DNA from: Erythrocercus mccallii
Lineage: Eukaryota > Chordata > Aves > Passeriformes > Dicruridae
Assembly (NCBI GenBank): GCA_013397435.1
Contig: VZRG01002083.1
Location: 4,841 to 68,840, forward strand
Reading direction: 5' to 3'
Length of the DNA: 64,000 nucleotides
Shown here: one piece after another, positions 19,629-34,200 of the stretch
How the letters are laid out: each line of letters starts with the position of its first letter
Position numbering within the stretch: position 1 is the first letter of the stretch
The notes under the pieces: generated by a model
What the model was told of the DNA's origin: nothing
The model's database searches: none
The model's input: only the letters and a program-made list of their open reading frames with translations
Position numbers and translations under genes: made by a program

Positions 19629-21747
19629 TGAAAGCGCAACAGTGAAACAAAAAGAAACAAAACTTACTTAGGGATAAATTCTTAATGCCTTGAAAAAAGC
19701 TGAAGAGAGCATTTCCATCTATCTGAAAGCCTCACATGATGACAAAAATTAAAGCACTAATGACAACAGCAAGAACAGAAAAGTAGTTAGTTTGGGTGAT
19801 CTCAAACAACAGCGTACTTAAATAATTTACAAGGTACCTGCCTACTACAGTTCTCTTCTTTCCTTCTTAAATTCTTTGTGAGGTATTGGAAACAAAGTGC
19901 AAAAAAAATATTAAACACTCATTTCCCTAAAATTAGCTATGGCAGGGATACAATGTTAACTAAGCTGCAGGTAATCTCATCATAAAAACGGGTTTTAAAA
20001 CTGAAAATATTCCACTGGAAAAAAAGCCCCATACTTAGAAAAAACCACTCCTTTACATACTCTAAATTTGTTCAGTTTGCTCAGTTTGTTACTCATGCTT
20101 AGCTGATGTCATTCAGGAAAATTTCACTTTCTTAAATAGTCAGTCCTCTTGAGGTTTAATAAGAGGCCACAGAAATGCTGATTCAGAAGGATCACTGTAA
20201 AACTAGTATTTTAGACATTAAAATCCACTTAGATCAATGCTGAATTACTCTGTAGAGCACATCAAGGAAACAAGTAACATGGCTGGCTGCAATTCCATGA
20301 GCCGGGGAGCTCAGAGAATTTGGTGGAGTCATACTGCCTAAAAACACAGTGACTACTGCAGCAGAGGAAATGTTTTAACATGCAGTTAACACAGACAATT
20401 GTTATGCTTATTTTCAGATACACAATAGAATCTGTCACTATTTAGGGGACATCTGTGTGCTCAATTTAAGCTGATAAAATATGGGTACCTAAAAAAGTAT
20501 AAAAGTATAAACATTTCCCCCTACACAATTACAGTTTTAGTAAATTAAATTCAGTTTTAACTTCTTAAAAAAAGACAAAAATTGTATGGAGGGGCCAGCA
20601 ACTTCCCGTGCAGACCACATCCAAGTCTCAAAATGCATTAAAATTCTTTCAAGCATTAGGCACATGGACAAGACATTTAGCCCATTGCTTAATCTGTTTA
20701 GTAGAAATGTTTCTTACAAATTGTTTTGCCAAACTTTTATCAATGTGTAAGTCCTTTAAAAATTAAAAAAAAAAAAGCAGATCCTGGGTGTTTGAAAATT
20801 AGGCTTTTGTGTAAAGTATTACCTACAGTATATGCATAAATTCTGAAATTACTAAGAATGAAAACTCTTAATGTCTTTAGAATTTAAAACCATCTTGTAG
20901 CTTTTTGAAACTCCCTTCCACTGATTCCATGAGTCAATGAAGCCAAGTTTTATACTGTCCATTTCATTAAGTGTTTTAAAGATGTGCTAAAGATTTTGCT
21001 CAAAATATAGTGTGTCTTGCCTTCATCAAGGACAAACCAACAAAGCTGCACCACATCCTGTTCAAAGACCGTTCTTAGCTGCATAGCTGAAACTGTATAG
21101 AAAGAGAAAGGTTGATTATAGGTATCCTTAATATCCAAAGTAATCAGGTTTTTCAACTGGATGAGTTTATGTTCACACTAAGGTTGATTTTATTCCGAGT
21201 CATAGAGACAGGGACCTAGGACTAGCCAGCTGTATTTCTGTAAAACCTTCAGCTCTAGAAAAATCTCTATCCTAATTCACTCAGTTCAATGCTTATATTA
21301 TAGGCATTTTATAAAAGCACAAACACACATATGAGTACAAACACTTCCAAAGAAAACAGAACGTTCAGTTGGTCATTTTAAGTGAATTTTGATTCCACTT
21401 TCAAGAATGTGACCAGGACTGGAGCATAACTTTTCCAGGAGACTGTTTTAACAGAGGGAACATCGAGAATAACTCAGAGGAAGGCCATTTTCTCTGAGTT
21501 TAGTCTTCCCTTTGGGTATTAAAATAAGCTATACATCCAGTCAATATATATACCCTTCAGAGAAACCTTTTCTCTGTTGTGTAACTTTAACATGTGCTAG
21601 TTTCAGTTGATCTCTTCGGCTGTTATTACATAATAGATTATGTCACAGAGCCATAAGGAATGTGCAGTATAATACAGTCAACTGGGGCTGACACTGATTC
21701 TGAAACAACGTACATCCAAATACTTGCATTTCTGGGCTGTAACATTT

Positions 21748-21774
21748 GTGTGTGTGTGTGTCTGTGTGTGTGTA
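21748..21774. repeat. (TG)n microsatellite, interrupted
   Basis: About a dozen TG units interrupted once by TC. It lies in the probable KCTD5 3' UTR, where it reads as CA repeats in the mRNA. Length polymorphism is likely for such tracts. Confidence 0.85.
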
Positions 21775-22185
21775 GCACCAATTACATTGTCCTTTTAAGG
21801 TTTACAATGATTAGTAAGAAAATGTCTCCAAACTGATCAACATTGGGTCATCCAGCACCAGACATCAAGTGCTACATGTCTCCAAGGAAAATGTAAGTGC
21901 ATGGTCATTTCTTTTCAAATGACCAGTGTCAATCGGCCAACAAGACAGTACAATCATGCACTACAGCCAAAACTTAACACACATTCCCACACCATCTATT
22001 CCCATTATGTAATCTTGCAATGCTTCCAGAAGTTGACACCAGCTTATAGGCAAATATGGTTGAACCCAGATCAACAGAAAATTGTCTAAATAAGATTTTT
22101 TTCTTTTGCAGCCAAGCCTCTTCAGTGTGACAATTCACTGCATCTTCAAATAAAAGAAAAAAATTGTCACCGTTCAATACTGTCT

Positions 22186-22215
22186 TCACATCCTGGAACC
22201 TCGTTCTTGCAAAAT
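22186..22215 (-). CDS. KCTD5: KCTD5 last coding exon
   Basis: A TTTCAG acceptor is followed by nine codons, ILQERGSRM, and TGA. This tiny C-terminal exon is invariant in KCTD5 and KCTD2. It is phase 0, so it can be joined to either copy of exon 5. Confidence 0.95.
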   Translation of the reverse strand: MLQERGSRM

Positions 22216-25200
22216 CTGAAATAGACCAATAAAAATTCTATAAATGAAAATTAGCTCACTGTCATTCCTAAAGCATGGAGATCAAAGAGCAACATAACGA
22301 CTATTTTTAATAACTGGTAAAGTGTCAGGGACCTGGTTCAAGGACATTTCTCCTATCAAATACCATTAAAACAGGTGCAAAACACAGCTAGGAAATGAGT
22401 ATTATTAATATAAATAATTAATAGATTAATAAGACTTAAGAGTAGGCAATTGTAAAAAGTAAGCCATTGCACCTCAACCTAGTTTGGAAGATCCTGAAGT
22501 CCTGTGCAGTAAATTAACCTGGGTACTTTACTAGAAATGGAATTTAATCTTCACTTTTCCTGTTCCAGTAAAATGTCCTTAACTTTCTGAAGTTTCAGAT
22601 GCAAAATAAATTAGTACTGAAAACATGAACTAGCAAATAAAAATGTGCAGAAATGGCACACTGGATGTGATGATGCAAGAAGTTTTTAAAGCCCAAGTAC
22701 AACCTGCCAAGATTTAAATCATCACCACCCATTCTACTTTCAGTTTGACTATTTTTTCTCCTTTTCTGCTTCAAATTTTTTTCTTGGCTCCTCCAGAGAG
22801 GAAAGGATCCAAGTCTTAGGACTGACTGTTCAGGCAACAATATTTTAATGTTGCTGCTCTAAACTGAATCACAGGCAGCAATAAGGAGGTAAACTGTTGG
22901 GTTGTGTAGTACTCTAGAACTATGTCAGCAGGCTGTAGAACCAATCATGACAAAAGGCAAACTCAGCATTAAGCAAAGCTTCAAATGTACTTGAGCACAA
23001 GTACTTGAGAATGTTAACCTGTAAGTAAAAGTCTTTTAATACTTCATTTCCTTTTGCTTCTTGATAGTTTTCTTAGTATTGGGAAGAGCTCTTTATTTCA
23101 AAAGCTGAAAGAAAGCAAAGGCACAATCCCTGGACAATGGGAGAGCTGCCCTCATGATGGAACTTCCTTTTACTATGATCTTCGTGTAACCTGATGTTAC
23201 AGCAAACACTCAGTAGCACATTCCAGCCCACAGAATCTGCACACACAAACACTTCAATCTCTGTGCTTGTAGGGTAAAGGCTGCCAGTTGCTTCACACAA
23301 CAGTTTCAAGTATGGTTTTAAATTTTAAAGCTGACGTATTTGGTTTCCTGTTAATTGTTAATATGGCTATTATGTCTTTCATAGTTACTGAAGTCAAACA
23401 AGGTCTCACCTGCTTTCCCCAACTCCATCGGATTAAGGGCTGGAGTTCATAAAACACCCATTACCATTTGTGTAGATCAGGGTCAGTTCAGAGGCAGTGT
23501 GGTGTTAGATCAAAAAATTAAAAATCTACTTTATCACTTGCTCACTGTACTCCCACCTACACCTGGATCTAGCTTTGTGCATACAAAGTTCTTTTTCATT
23601 TCAAATTCAGCATTATTGTTTTGAAGTTATGAAGCCAGATGTCAGCACAACTACTTTGAAAAATTTCCAAAATACATAAAGACATTTTCCATCGGCCATG
23701 TCATGCTTTAAGGTACATTTTAGAAGCAAACACCTCTTATTTCATGAAGATAATTCATGAATGTTACACATGACTATGTGTATTAAGCAAAAAAACATTT
23801 CATATGAAACTGTAGGAAAGATCTAAGTGAATTCTGTAGGGAAAAAACAGCCTCTGTAAATTACTCAGCAACTGCTCGTATAATACATGCAAAAGGGACT
23901 AGGTAAACTTACAGATGATAGTGCCACTGATACCAACTCATGGTACTACAGTGTCATTGTAGCTTCCATATAATGACCTGGATGAAGGCTTGAAGCCAAA
24001 ATTCCCAGACTGAGTTTTACTAGAAGGTGGGGAAATATATCAGGAGCAGACATCATAAATGTTTCATACTTAAACTCCTTCCCCAAGCATTTGCTGTTGG
24101 TCAGAGCAGAGAACAAAGTGCTGGAGTAGATGCCCGCAATAGAGGGGAACAGTCTGGCACAACAAATGGAGTCAGTAAGTGAAACCATATCCAACAGAGA
24201 CAAGAACATGTCTGAAACAAATACCTGTGCAACTAGAAAATAATACTGGATCTATTAATTTTATTAATATTTCTGATTTAATATGAAGTATTTGAATTCA
24301 TTCATTCCTAGAAGAGTACTTGCAAGATTAATAGACATAGAACTATTTTCTGTAGCATCAGGAACACATGCAATAAGATAAAGCTGAGACAGATCTGGAC
24401 ACTGAACTCTGCACACTTTACTGAGCTAGTAATCACAACATCAACCAGAAATTCCATTCCACCAGGCAACATTTTAACACACTTTTCCTGGTACTTCTGT
24501 AACCTTTACCTCTACTGAAGAGGAAATCATAGAATCACAAGAGTGGGTTGAGTTGGAAGGGATCTTAAAGATCATCTCATTCAAACCCCTGCCATGGGCA
24601 AGGACACCTTCCACTGTTCCCAGGCTGCTCCAAGCCTTGTCCAACCTGGCCTTGGAAACTTCCAGGGATCCAGGGCAGCCACAGATTCTCTGGACAACCT
24701 GTGCCAGGTGTTTAATGGCAAAGAATATTCTCTTATATCCAATCTAAAGCTAGCCTCTTTCAGTTTAAAAACCTCACCCCATGTCCTGTCACCATGAGCC
24801 CTGGTAAAAAGTCTTTTCTTCATTGCTCTCGTAAGGCTTTTAAGTATTGGAAATGCACTAACATTGGCCCTGGGGCTCTCTTCTCCAAGCCTTACAATTC
24901 CAACTGCCTCAGCATGTCTTCACAGGAGAGTTGTTCCAGCCTGCAGGCCATTTTCATGTCTCTCTGGACCCACTCTGGACCCACAGGTCTTTCTTGTACT
25001 GGGAATCCCGGAGTTGGATGCAGCATTCCATATGGGATTTCATGAGAATAGATCTGAGGAGGAGAATCACTTCCCTCAACCTGCTGGCCATGCATCTTTT
25101 GTTGCAGTCCTGGATAACTAGCTTTCTAGTCTGCAAGTATTGCTGGCTCAAATTCAGGTTTTCACCCACCAGTATCCCCAAGCCTTATGCAATGCTGCAG

Positions 25201-28200
25201 TAAATCTATCTATTACTCAGTCTGTACTGATACTGGGGATTGTCCCAATTCTAGTACAGATCTGCTGTATTAAGGATTGTCCTTATTTTCGTATTTCTGT
25301 TCTATTTTCCATTTAGGTACATCAGATCCAAAGCTGGCTTAAAAATTCTAAATAATGTTAAATGAACTCTCATATTTTAGAGGCCTGAGTGTGATTGCTT
25401 CCTAGGGAAGCAGAACATGAAAACTATTTCCTTCCACTCAAAATGAAGCCGCTGTTGATAGAAAGGTGTTTTAAGGACTGTTTGCCTCTCAGCAGCTTAA
25501 GAATATTACATTAAACTCCAGCAAAATGCCAGTTTATTTTGTTTCAATAAAGCTTCAGATTTGATCCATTCCTTTCAGCCATTCCTGAAGACCTGGCAAA
25601 AGGCTTTACAGTGCTCTAGCAGTAGCTTCTCTTAGCATCATTTCAGAAAATAATGTAGGTTCTTTTTCAGCCATGTGCAGCGACTTCACAGAATCACAGC
25701 ATATCCTAAGTTGGAAGGGACCCACAAGGATCATTAATTGATGATCCTGGCCTTGCACAAGACAACCTCATGTGCCTGAGAGCATTGTCCAAACTTCAGA
25801 GATAAGTGTAAGGCTGCTTTACAGCTAAAAGGATCAGGTGTATAGATGAGAGGCTGAAGTTTAATCTCATGCAATGGTTAAGTAGCTTCAATTTACACAG
25901 GCTCAAGTGACCATCCACACCATACCACTGAACACTCAATGGTATGTTATTCTAGAAACTAGAGAGTGTAATAAATATGAGTAGTACTTAAAGACACATT
26001 AGGAAAAGTGCCTAAGTTGTTTTTTCAGATGCAGCTTTTTTTGTGCTCTTCCACTTGTGACTTTTAATGTAACTTGATCTTCAATCAGATGTCAAAGCGC
26101 AGTGCAAAGGATCCCTCCTCAGAGTTGTTTCCTGTGATAAATAAAACTGTACCACTAAGATCACACTATTTACTTATATTTGCCACATCTTTACTAAAAA
26201 AAAAATCCTCTATTTCAAAATTATCAGTTAAAACCACCTTTGGACTACCTTGCACTCAATCAAGTTTGTTAAATTATTGCCATATCAGACATTTACTGAA
26301 AATGTATATGGTAAGTTTGTATCAGATGCCTCTACATGTAAAAAACCTATCTGACAGAAAAACTGGTGCACTAAAGACTAAGAAAGAAATGAATGAATGA
26401 AAAGCAATTCTGGCCCTAGAATCTACATGAAGAACTTTCCTTCTCAACAAAGCTTTAAAGATACTACTCACAATGCAATTTTTAAAAGCAACACTAATTA
26501 TTCTGTCAAAGAAGCAATATCCAGAACAGGAATTCTATCTTTGCCAACCATGCCACAATTATAATCACAAACACACGCACACCACCAAGACTGGCCGAAG
26601 GATAGCACTAGTGGGGGTGGGAACTGGATGGGGCAGAAAAGCATGTGGTTAAAATCCTAGGGCAGCTAGTGCTCACCATGACATTTACACTTAATCTGAG
26701 TCATTCATATCGTAATCCGTTTCTTCATCCTCACTCTGAGTGTCATGCAGCATGCAGCACGTATAAAAGAAGGAAGGGAAAAGAAGAGATTGCAAGTGAG
26801 TCACAGTTGCAACAAAGCACAATCCACTTACACCTGAACCATCTGGCAATGACACTTACTTTTACCTGGGACCTCCACTCTTTGTATAAAAAAGTATGAC
26901 AGCTCACCATTTCAAGAAGGAATGTAACAGATCTCATGACAATTTCCTCTTCCAAATATCCTGAAGTCAGCAGATAGAAGCCAACAGTCAGGTCAATAAA
27001 GTGGTACGGAAGAGAAGACTACTTGTGGGAATACAGGTTATCTTTTGGTTGTGCCATGGCTACCAGTAAAAGCCAGTGGAACCATTTAAGATGAATTTCC
27101 TTTGCTTAAGTGTCTTAGAAGGTTACACAGACATCATCTACTAACTCACTATGCTGTTAACTAAAAAAAGAAAACACAAGAAAAAAATCCCTAAGAAGGA
27201 ATGAAGGTGAAGCTTGATTAGATGGCTATCAGAAGATGCTTTCCCCTATTCTGAAAATCCAGGACTATTAACTAAAACTGAAGTGCTTGTCAATAAAAAC
27301 TATATACTGGCAGGTTTTTTTTCTCTAACTCAGTCTGCTGTAAAAGTAATAGGAGGGCTTTCTTGTAAGTCAGTCCCAGTACATCAACATATCATTCTGT
27401 ATATAAAAGTGGATACTAGAATTTCAGTCATATGATCTTCATGAAGACCAACGCGGACACCACTGCAACTAGAGGACAATGCTTGCTAAGAGGGAACTAT
27501 GGAGACAACATCTCCCAAAGTTAAGATTCCTGAACACAGCTGTCAGAAACCTCTCAAGAAAATAATAAAAAAATTCTTTTTCCTTAATTTTCCCAGTCAC
27601 AACACATACCTATATACAAAAAAATGATCTTTTAGAAACGTAATATATTAAAGAATTATTCTTCAAGTATTGCCTATTACTTGCTAGCAACAGCTTAACT
27701 CTTCCAGGACAAAAGGAGGGAATGTTATATCTCCAACCAAAATTAACAGTAATTCCTATTCACCACAGTGGTCAAATGATGCTCAGCTCTCTTCTCTGCA
27801 GCAATGACCAAGCAGCACATTAATGGAGACATCTAAGACAGCCTCTCTCAGTGCTACTCCATTTACACAGTCATAATGCAGTCTCATCTAGCTTTTGGTT
27901 TTTGTCTTTAACACTTGCATTTGATCCATATTTTCTTTTACATAAAGGATGCAACGTAACTCTGGCAACTTCTGAAATTACCTGAAAATGCACTACCATT
28001 CCTTACGAAGATGTTTATTAGGCTCTAGAATTCCACATTTTATTTCACGTGGATATCTCAGCCCTAAATTATTACCATATACCTCTAACATGTCAACTTC
28101 CAAAGTCTTCCTCAAGCATCCTGGCAAAAGCAGACCTTAATTAGGGTTTTGAAAGAGTAAGACATGGCTTACCCAGGTTCACTGTTTACCCCTGACCACA

Positions 28201-31200
28201 CTAATCCTTTACACTCTTTGGAAGTTTTATCTCAACAGTGACGAACATAAATTACTCATTTCACTAGGAATCCAACATACAGCTTAGAGTATTTTTATAG
28301 TGCAAATTATAAAAATTATTCCACGTGTGTAGTTGCATAAGTGTGTTACAAAGCATAAAAAGTAATGAAGTTTTATCTATTCGAGGCCTCAAACAATGCC
28401 GAGACTCAGATCCATTCTTAGCAGTATTTCAAAATCAATTTCTTTGAGGGTGATTTTTGAAAAAGCAAGCTTTGATGATTTACCAATTGTTTTCCATCTG
28501 CAAAAGGGAAACCAAAAGCTTTTAAGCCAACTACAGGTGTATCCAGTTTGTCTGTAGTCATCTTCTGACATAAAGCAGCAATACAATGATAAAAGCTATT
28601 CACTATTCATGACACTGAATACACTTACATTACAGAATTGCTCTGCCTTACAGCTAGTCATCTGTGGTTTTATGTTTTCCTTTGCACAAATTCCAAAATA
28701 CAACTGAGTAAAATGCTAAGATAATGTGCCCATTAAAATCTTTTTGAAAAGTTGGTTACAGAAAGTAAACTTGGTAGAACCCTGAAAACATTTAGTACCC
28801 TCATTTTATGACATATTGCACGTGACTGCTTTACAGAGACAGCATCTTTCAAGTTCCATTCTTGATAGTAAGATTTCTTCAGCTGAAGAAAAACAGTTTT
28901 TAACTGAACCAGTACCATTCAAATGTGTAAGAAACAAAACCTAGTTTCTCAGGTCTAAAAAGAAAGTATCTGCCAATACCTGAAAAAAACAGGCACTGAA
29001 AAAGTACAGAGTATTGTATTTAAATAACTCAGGCATACATAACAACTGCATGCTGACTGTACCATTTACAGTCCCTCATACAATGGACAAAGAGTCATTA
29101 TTAGTCCTGAATAAGGGGAAAAAGACAATTAAACAATGGTCCAGAACAGAGGTAGATCTATCACGACTTGTGAAGCCCCCCCAATTCAACACCATTTCCT
29201 TAGTCCAATGTCTAGTAACTCACCTTTGCTTTTTCACTGGGTTCACTGGTTGTGCCATAAGGAGTGTTATGCAATTCCTTCGAGACAACACACAGAAATT
29301 CAGCCTGATCTTCATTGCCATAGTTATAGGAAGAACCAATACTGACCAGCTGTAAGATGAAAATAAAGTCAATTTTATTTCCACATAAAACAAATTTCAT
29401 AAAGTCTCATGATTAGTACAAACACGTCTCAGTCTTCAGACTGTAGGTTGTGCCTGAAGCATGATTCTCCACTTCAATGCAAATACATTTTGATGCTGAC
29501 AAATACCATGACAATACACTGATGTCACACACAGTTTTTTTAAACAGTTACAGAACTAATTATTTACAGTTACAATTATCCTGTGAAAGAAAAGACTGTG
29601 GAGGCAGGCCAGTGGAGAAGTAGCCTGTTCCCTGTTTCTGTTATTTACTGGAAACCTTCCTATCCTCCAAAGTTAATTTTTAAAGTTTATATGTGGTATC
29701 TTAACATAGCATGATTTAACATGTAAATGGCTGCATGCAGGAACCTCTTTAGCCTGAAGGGATACCCATCACTACTTATAGAATAATGGTATTTCTATTA
29801 AAACATATTTTGAATGAACAAACACAGTATTTGCATCTGACTGGAAAACAAGACACAGTATGGTGGTACATCAAGCATACATACTGCTACAAGGAAGCTA
29901 ATTAAGGAAGTGTTACAAGCAGAAGCCATGTATAATGAAATGTGACATATTTACAAGTTTCTACAGTCTCTATATTGAATGATAAATGACAATTTACTGA
30001 GAAAGAAGAATATACTCAACATCAGTGCTACTTCTTACACAGCATGTTTATCAAATGGCAGAAATTGTCTTACCTTACACACAATACACTTACCTAATGC
30101 TAGAAGCTTTAAATAGCCTGCCTTTCCAAGCCAGAGTCAATTCAGAGGTAGCTGGTTCATTTATTTTAAAGTTTTATTTCAAAAGCACAACAAGATAATG
30201 TGTGATGTACAACATAATGTCAGATATACTGACACAGAGCAAAGTCCTAAAAATAAAACTGTCACACAGATACATTGTGTGAATTTGTCATTACCCAAAC
30301 TATATTTAATCTGTCTATCAAATCACCACACATATACAATAAGACTGCCCTATTCCCCAATCTCTACTATACCATTTAAGTGCTCTAGAAATGGCCACAT
30401 AGAAAAGACTTATTTTTTTAGGGTAACAGCACTTATAACACTGTATGTATCTCTGCAAAGACAAACAGTGCACTACTATTAGTCTAGCAGAACACCAAAG
30501 AGAGTAAAAGATTTGTTAAAGCATGAAAGGTGAAGTCAAGATGAAATCCTGATCCAAAGTTTTTGCTTAAGGGATAAAATTATTCCCCCGACAAAAACTG
30601 AAGTTAGACCAAGGTTAAAAGCAGCTTCCATATAGCACTGTCAGAAGAAAACAAAGCCTCACTGTACTTTCTAAGGAGAGGACATAGATGTTCAGATGCT
30701 CCTGCACTGCAGTAAGACAGCCAAGCAAGCACTTCCACAGACGGACAGAGCCAAGGTCTACAAAGAGCAGCAGGCAGTGTGTCTACATAATGAATCAACT
30801 TGATGCCAGGCCTAGGCACTGTCAAAGAGTTTTTGGAGCCTGATAATTACAGCACACAGGGCTCAGCCTTCCATGAGGAGTACTGGCCATCAAAATTCAT
30901 CACTCTCAAATTACATACTTTAACTACACTGAATGTGATCACCAGAAACCTTCCCTGCCTCCTCCTCTTCTAACATCACTCTAGTTCTGCAAAATATATA
31001 CATAATCAGTAATGAACACAGGCTGATCAAAAATTAATGTGTTAAAGACATTTTTCCAACCAAAACTGTGTAATGAAGCTACAAACACCAAGGTTTTTTA
31101 GAAGCACCAATGCATATAAATACATCATTTACCTTGAGATTCTAAATCAGCTGATCTTTCACAATGAATACCCTGCAGTCTGCACCATAACGTATTTGTG

Positions 31201-34200
31201 TAATATAGAATCACAAAACCCACAGAGTAACTAGTTGTGTGGTTGCATAAGATGGACTGAGAAAGTCTACTGAAAAGCTGGAAAATCAACCCAAATTTAC
31301 TTCATATATTGAGATAAAAAGAAATAGCAGTTAAGTTGCCTTAAACCCAACAAAGTGGTATAAAGTTTGCACTATACATCATATAGCAATGACAAACCTT
31401 TTAGTACAAATTTTAGTACAAATAACAAATAAGTAACTGCTTCAACTATTAAGGTAAAAGGTAGGACATTAAACAACATTTTTAACCCACTTAAAAGCTA
31501 GAAAACATTCAAAAAGTTTGTATACATAAATAAAGCCACTCAAAATTCACCTTCTCTTCAGAGAAGTTTGAAGAATAAAATTCAAGTATACAACTTAACT
31601 AGTATACAGTTGACTCTTCTTGGAAAATGGCAACATCTCATTATCAGGTAAGCTATGATAACCACCAGAAGAAAAAATATCTCTTTACTTATTGACATTC
31701 TAAAGAAACAAATGACGTCTCTGAAAGTAGATACTATACAAGATGCAAACATCAGCCAAATCATCAATCCTGTTTCAACCAGGATGACAGGTCTTCAGTT
31801 GATAGCTACTAACAAATACTTCATAATCCAACCACGTAAATTAACCTTTTGCACTTGTCTTTTTAGGAGACATGGCAGATTGAATACTTTTAGCCAGTTG
31901 GATAGGACTCCAGATTTAGCTGACTGCAAAATATCTAATGACTTTTTGCAACTACTGATCAGTTGATAAAGTCACTTTTGCAGAATTAGACCCAAGTTGC
32001 TCAAAATTCCAACTCACAGTACTCTCATAAGGAGTTTCATATATGTGCAGGTAAAAATGTGTAATTTGCATAGTAGCAACTGCATGCTAGAAATGTCACT
32101 GTAGCTTTCTGAAATGATCAGCAACAAGGCTGATGGCAGAAAAAGAAACAATGGAAAATGACCGCAGATTAGAACTGAACTGTTCTGTCAGGAACTGAGA
32201 TCAGAAATATGCTTTTGCACTCCTATTTCAAAAGTCATTTCATTGTTCCCAGTATTGGTGACAACACTTTAAGAAGGATGCTGATAAACTGGAAAACCAT
32301 CCCTGCCATGTCTGTCTGCCCCCACATTACCACCTCCATCCCACCTCCCAAAAGAAGCCACAACGCGTCAGAGTTATCTGAGGTATGAAAAATAGGTCAA
32401 AGGATTTCAGATTATACAGACTACTGTTTCTCAAACTTTCTGAAAGGACAAACCATTTTTGTTTTGAAGCCACGTTTGCTTCATGCAGCTTCAATTATCA
32501 AGAACTTAAGGAAAGATAAAAGAACATGTTGAAACTGTAAATTTCACAGATTTGTATGCTTTTATATATATACATATGAACATGCATATATCTATTTTTC
32601 TGCATTGCTTTATTCCTTCCTTGTTTCATTACACTCCTTACTAAAGCAGTGTGATCCTGTTTAAGCATCCCTGTAAACCCCAACAGTGTCAGAACTGAGC
32701 ACAGGAAAACACCAATGCTACTTATCACAGAAAATTCATTAGATAAGGATCCATTACTGTTTGAATGCAATAAGGGTTGATGATACCAGTAGGGTGTCAG
32801 CTACAGCTAAAAAAGGCAGGAATGGAAAGCAGCATTACTTTTATTTTTATTAAATCAACAGAAATATAGTTATTGCTTGATGAGCCAACAGAGGTCATGA
32901 TTTTCCTGAAAAGACAAAGAAATCACAAGAAGGAATTTCCTGTTTCATAATAAGGAACCTTATTTTTGAAGTGAACTAATCTCATGCCTAACTGAACTGA
33001 GACAGATCTCAAAACCAGACACATTTCAGTAACATGTCTATACAGAATTACTATATTGGTTTAATAATATTGATTCAAAACCTATATAGTATATTTACCA
33101 GACAAATCAGCAATAGTATTGCCATCTCAGATAACCACTCCGGCTTGCACAAACAGCAGCCCCTCTTCTTCTTCTTGTCTTCTTAATCTTCTTCTGCTTA
33201 CCACTGGAGTTACTCATATTAACTAACTTTTCTACTTCACCACTAGTAATTTCCTTCTCTATTTTGTGATGGTCTGATTCTCAAAACCAAGCAAACTCTG
33301 TAGAAATTATTCTCAAATTCTATTTTAAATATTCTTGTACTTTGAATATTACTGCTTCTATTTCAGATGTGGTGAACTCCCTGTACACTAGAAAGCTTGA
33401 AAAACTTTTTAAAAATTTTTAATTACACTATCAGCTAGTAGAATTAAAGAAAATCCTCCACTCAATTTTTTTTACCGAATCACGTTGTATGAATCTAAGA
33501 ATGGACTCTCTGCCTTTCACAATATAACACATTTGTTCTGCCTTCCCAAAGGATTTGCAAAAGGTTATGAAGATGCACACATATCAGCTCCTAAAACTCA
33601 GCACTGATGACTGACACCAGGCCTGAAAGAATATTTATTTCAGATCTCTTAATGCACGAGTCACACTTCAAAGCTTTATTATTTTTAAATAATAATTTTA
33701 TTTTATACCCGTTAATTTCTTCACTATCCTCCCCACTTTCCATTTTACAATGCTGACTTTTAATTTGAGCTATCCAGGACATGAATGCATGAGTAACATC
33801 ATTCTGCCTGTACCCTACACATCCCTAACAAGCCACAATTCTTCCTCTGTTGCCACAAGTCTGAAAACCCTACATTTCACATTCCAAATGTTACCCATCT
33901 TACAACTGCAAGAAACAGACAGTGCTTGGTACATTGAAAGCAGATTCTGGAGTAAAACTGGGTAACAGTCCAGGTTTCATGAAGGACACTTTGCATGATT
34001 AAGTGTCCATATAAAGTCATAGGCAAAGCTTTGTTTTTATTAAGCCATTTCACTATCATGATATCTTCTAATGTTATACTCTCATCTTTCACTCTATACA
34101 CTCATCTTTCAGACTAAATAACCATATATGTTGCAAGAAAAAGAACAAGTACTCAAGGCATTTTGTTGATGAAAAAGACTGCAGAATACCAGGTTCACAA

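Larger units (their letters stand above)
19610..22185 (-). other. KCTD5: KCTD5 3' UTR (distal end uncertain)
   Basis: This is non-coding sequence downstream of the KCTD5 stop codon at 22186-22188. It includes a TG-type dinucleotide run at about 21748-21774 and A-rich runs near 20767. The end could be as near as 21190 or as far as 16250, depending on which AATAAA is used. Confidence 0.45.
22216..29223 (-). other. KCTD5 intron 5
   Basis: This 7-kb intron contains two CR1 fragments (24526-25200 and 25687-25797), both in the same orientation as the gene. The rest is AT-rich sequence with no other recognised element. Confidence 0.6.

Noticed and set aside
21041..21075. Minus-strand segment resembling the KCTD5 C-terminus (a stop codon, then ERSLNRM)
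   Set aside because: A stop codon precedes it and no acceptor fits. The true last exon, ILQERGSRM, was found at 22186-22215 with a clean TTTCAG acceptor.
24553..25203. Cluster of ORFs of 64-90 codons on both strands
   Set aside because: All lie inside a CR1 LINE fragment. The frame is broken and no complete reverse transcriptase remains.
30604..30825. 73-codon minus ORF in KCTD5 intron 4, slightly richer in GC than its surroundings
   Set aside because: No family resemblance, no matching splice phase and no repeat family recognised. Treated as chance.
33165..33200. CTT-rich patch as a possible splice enhancer or CRISPR-like repeat
   Set aside because: A simple low-complexity triplet run without spacers. 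No further structure.
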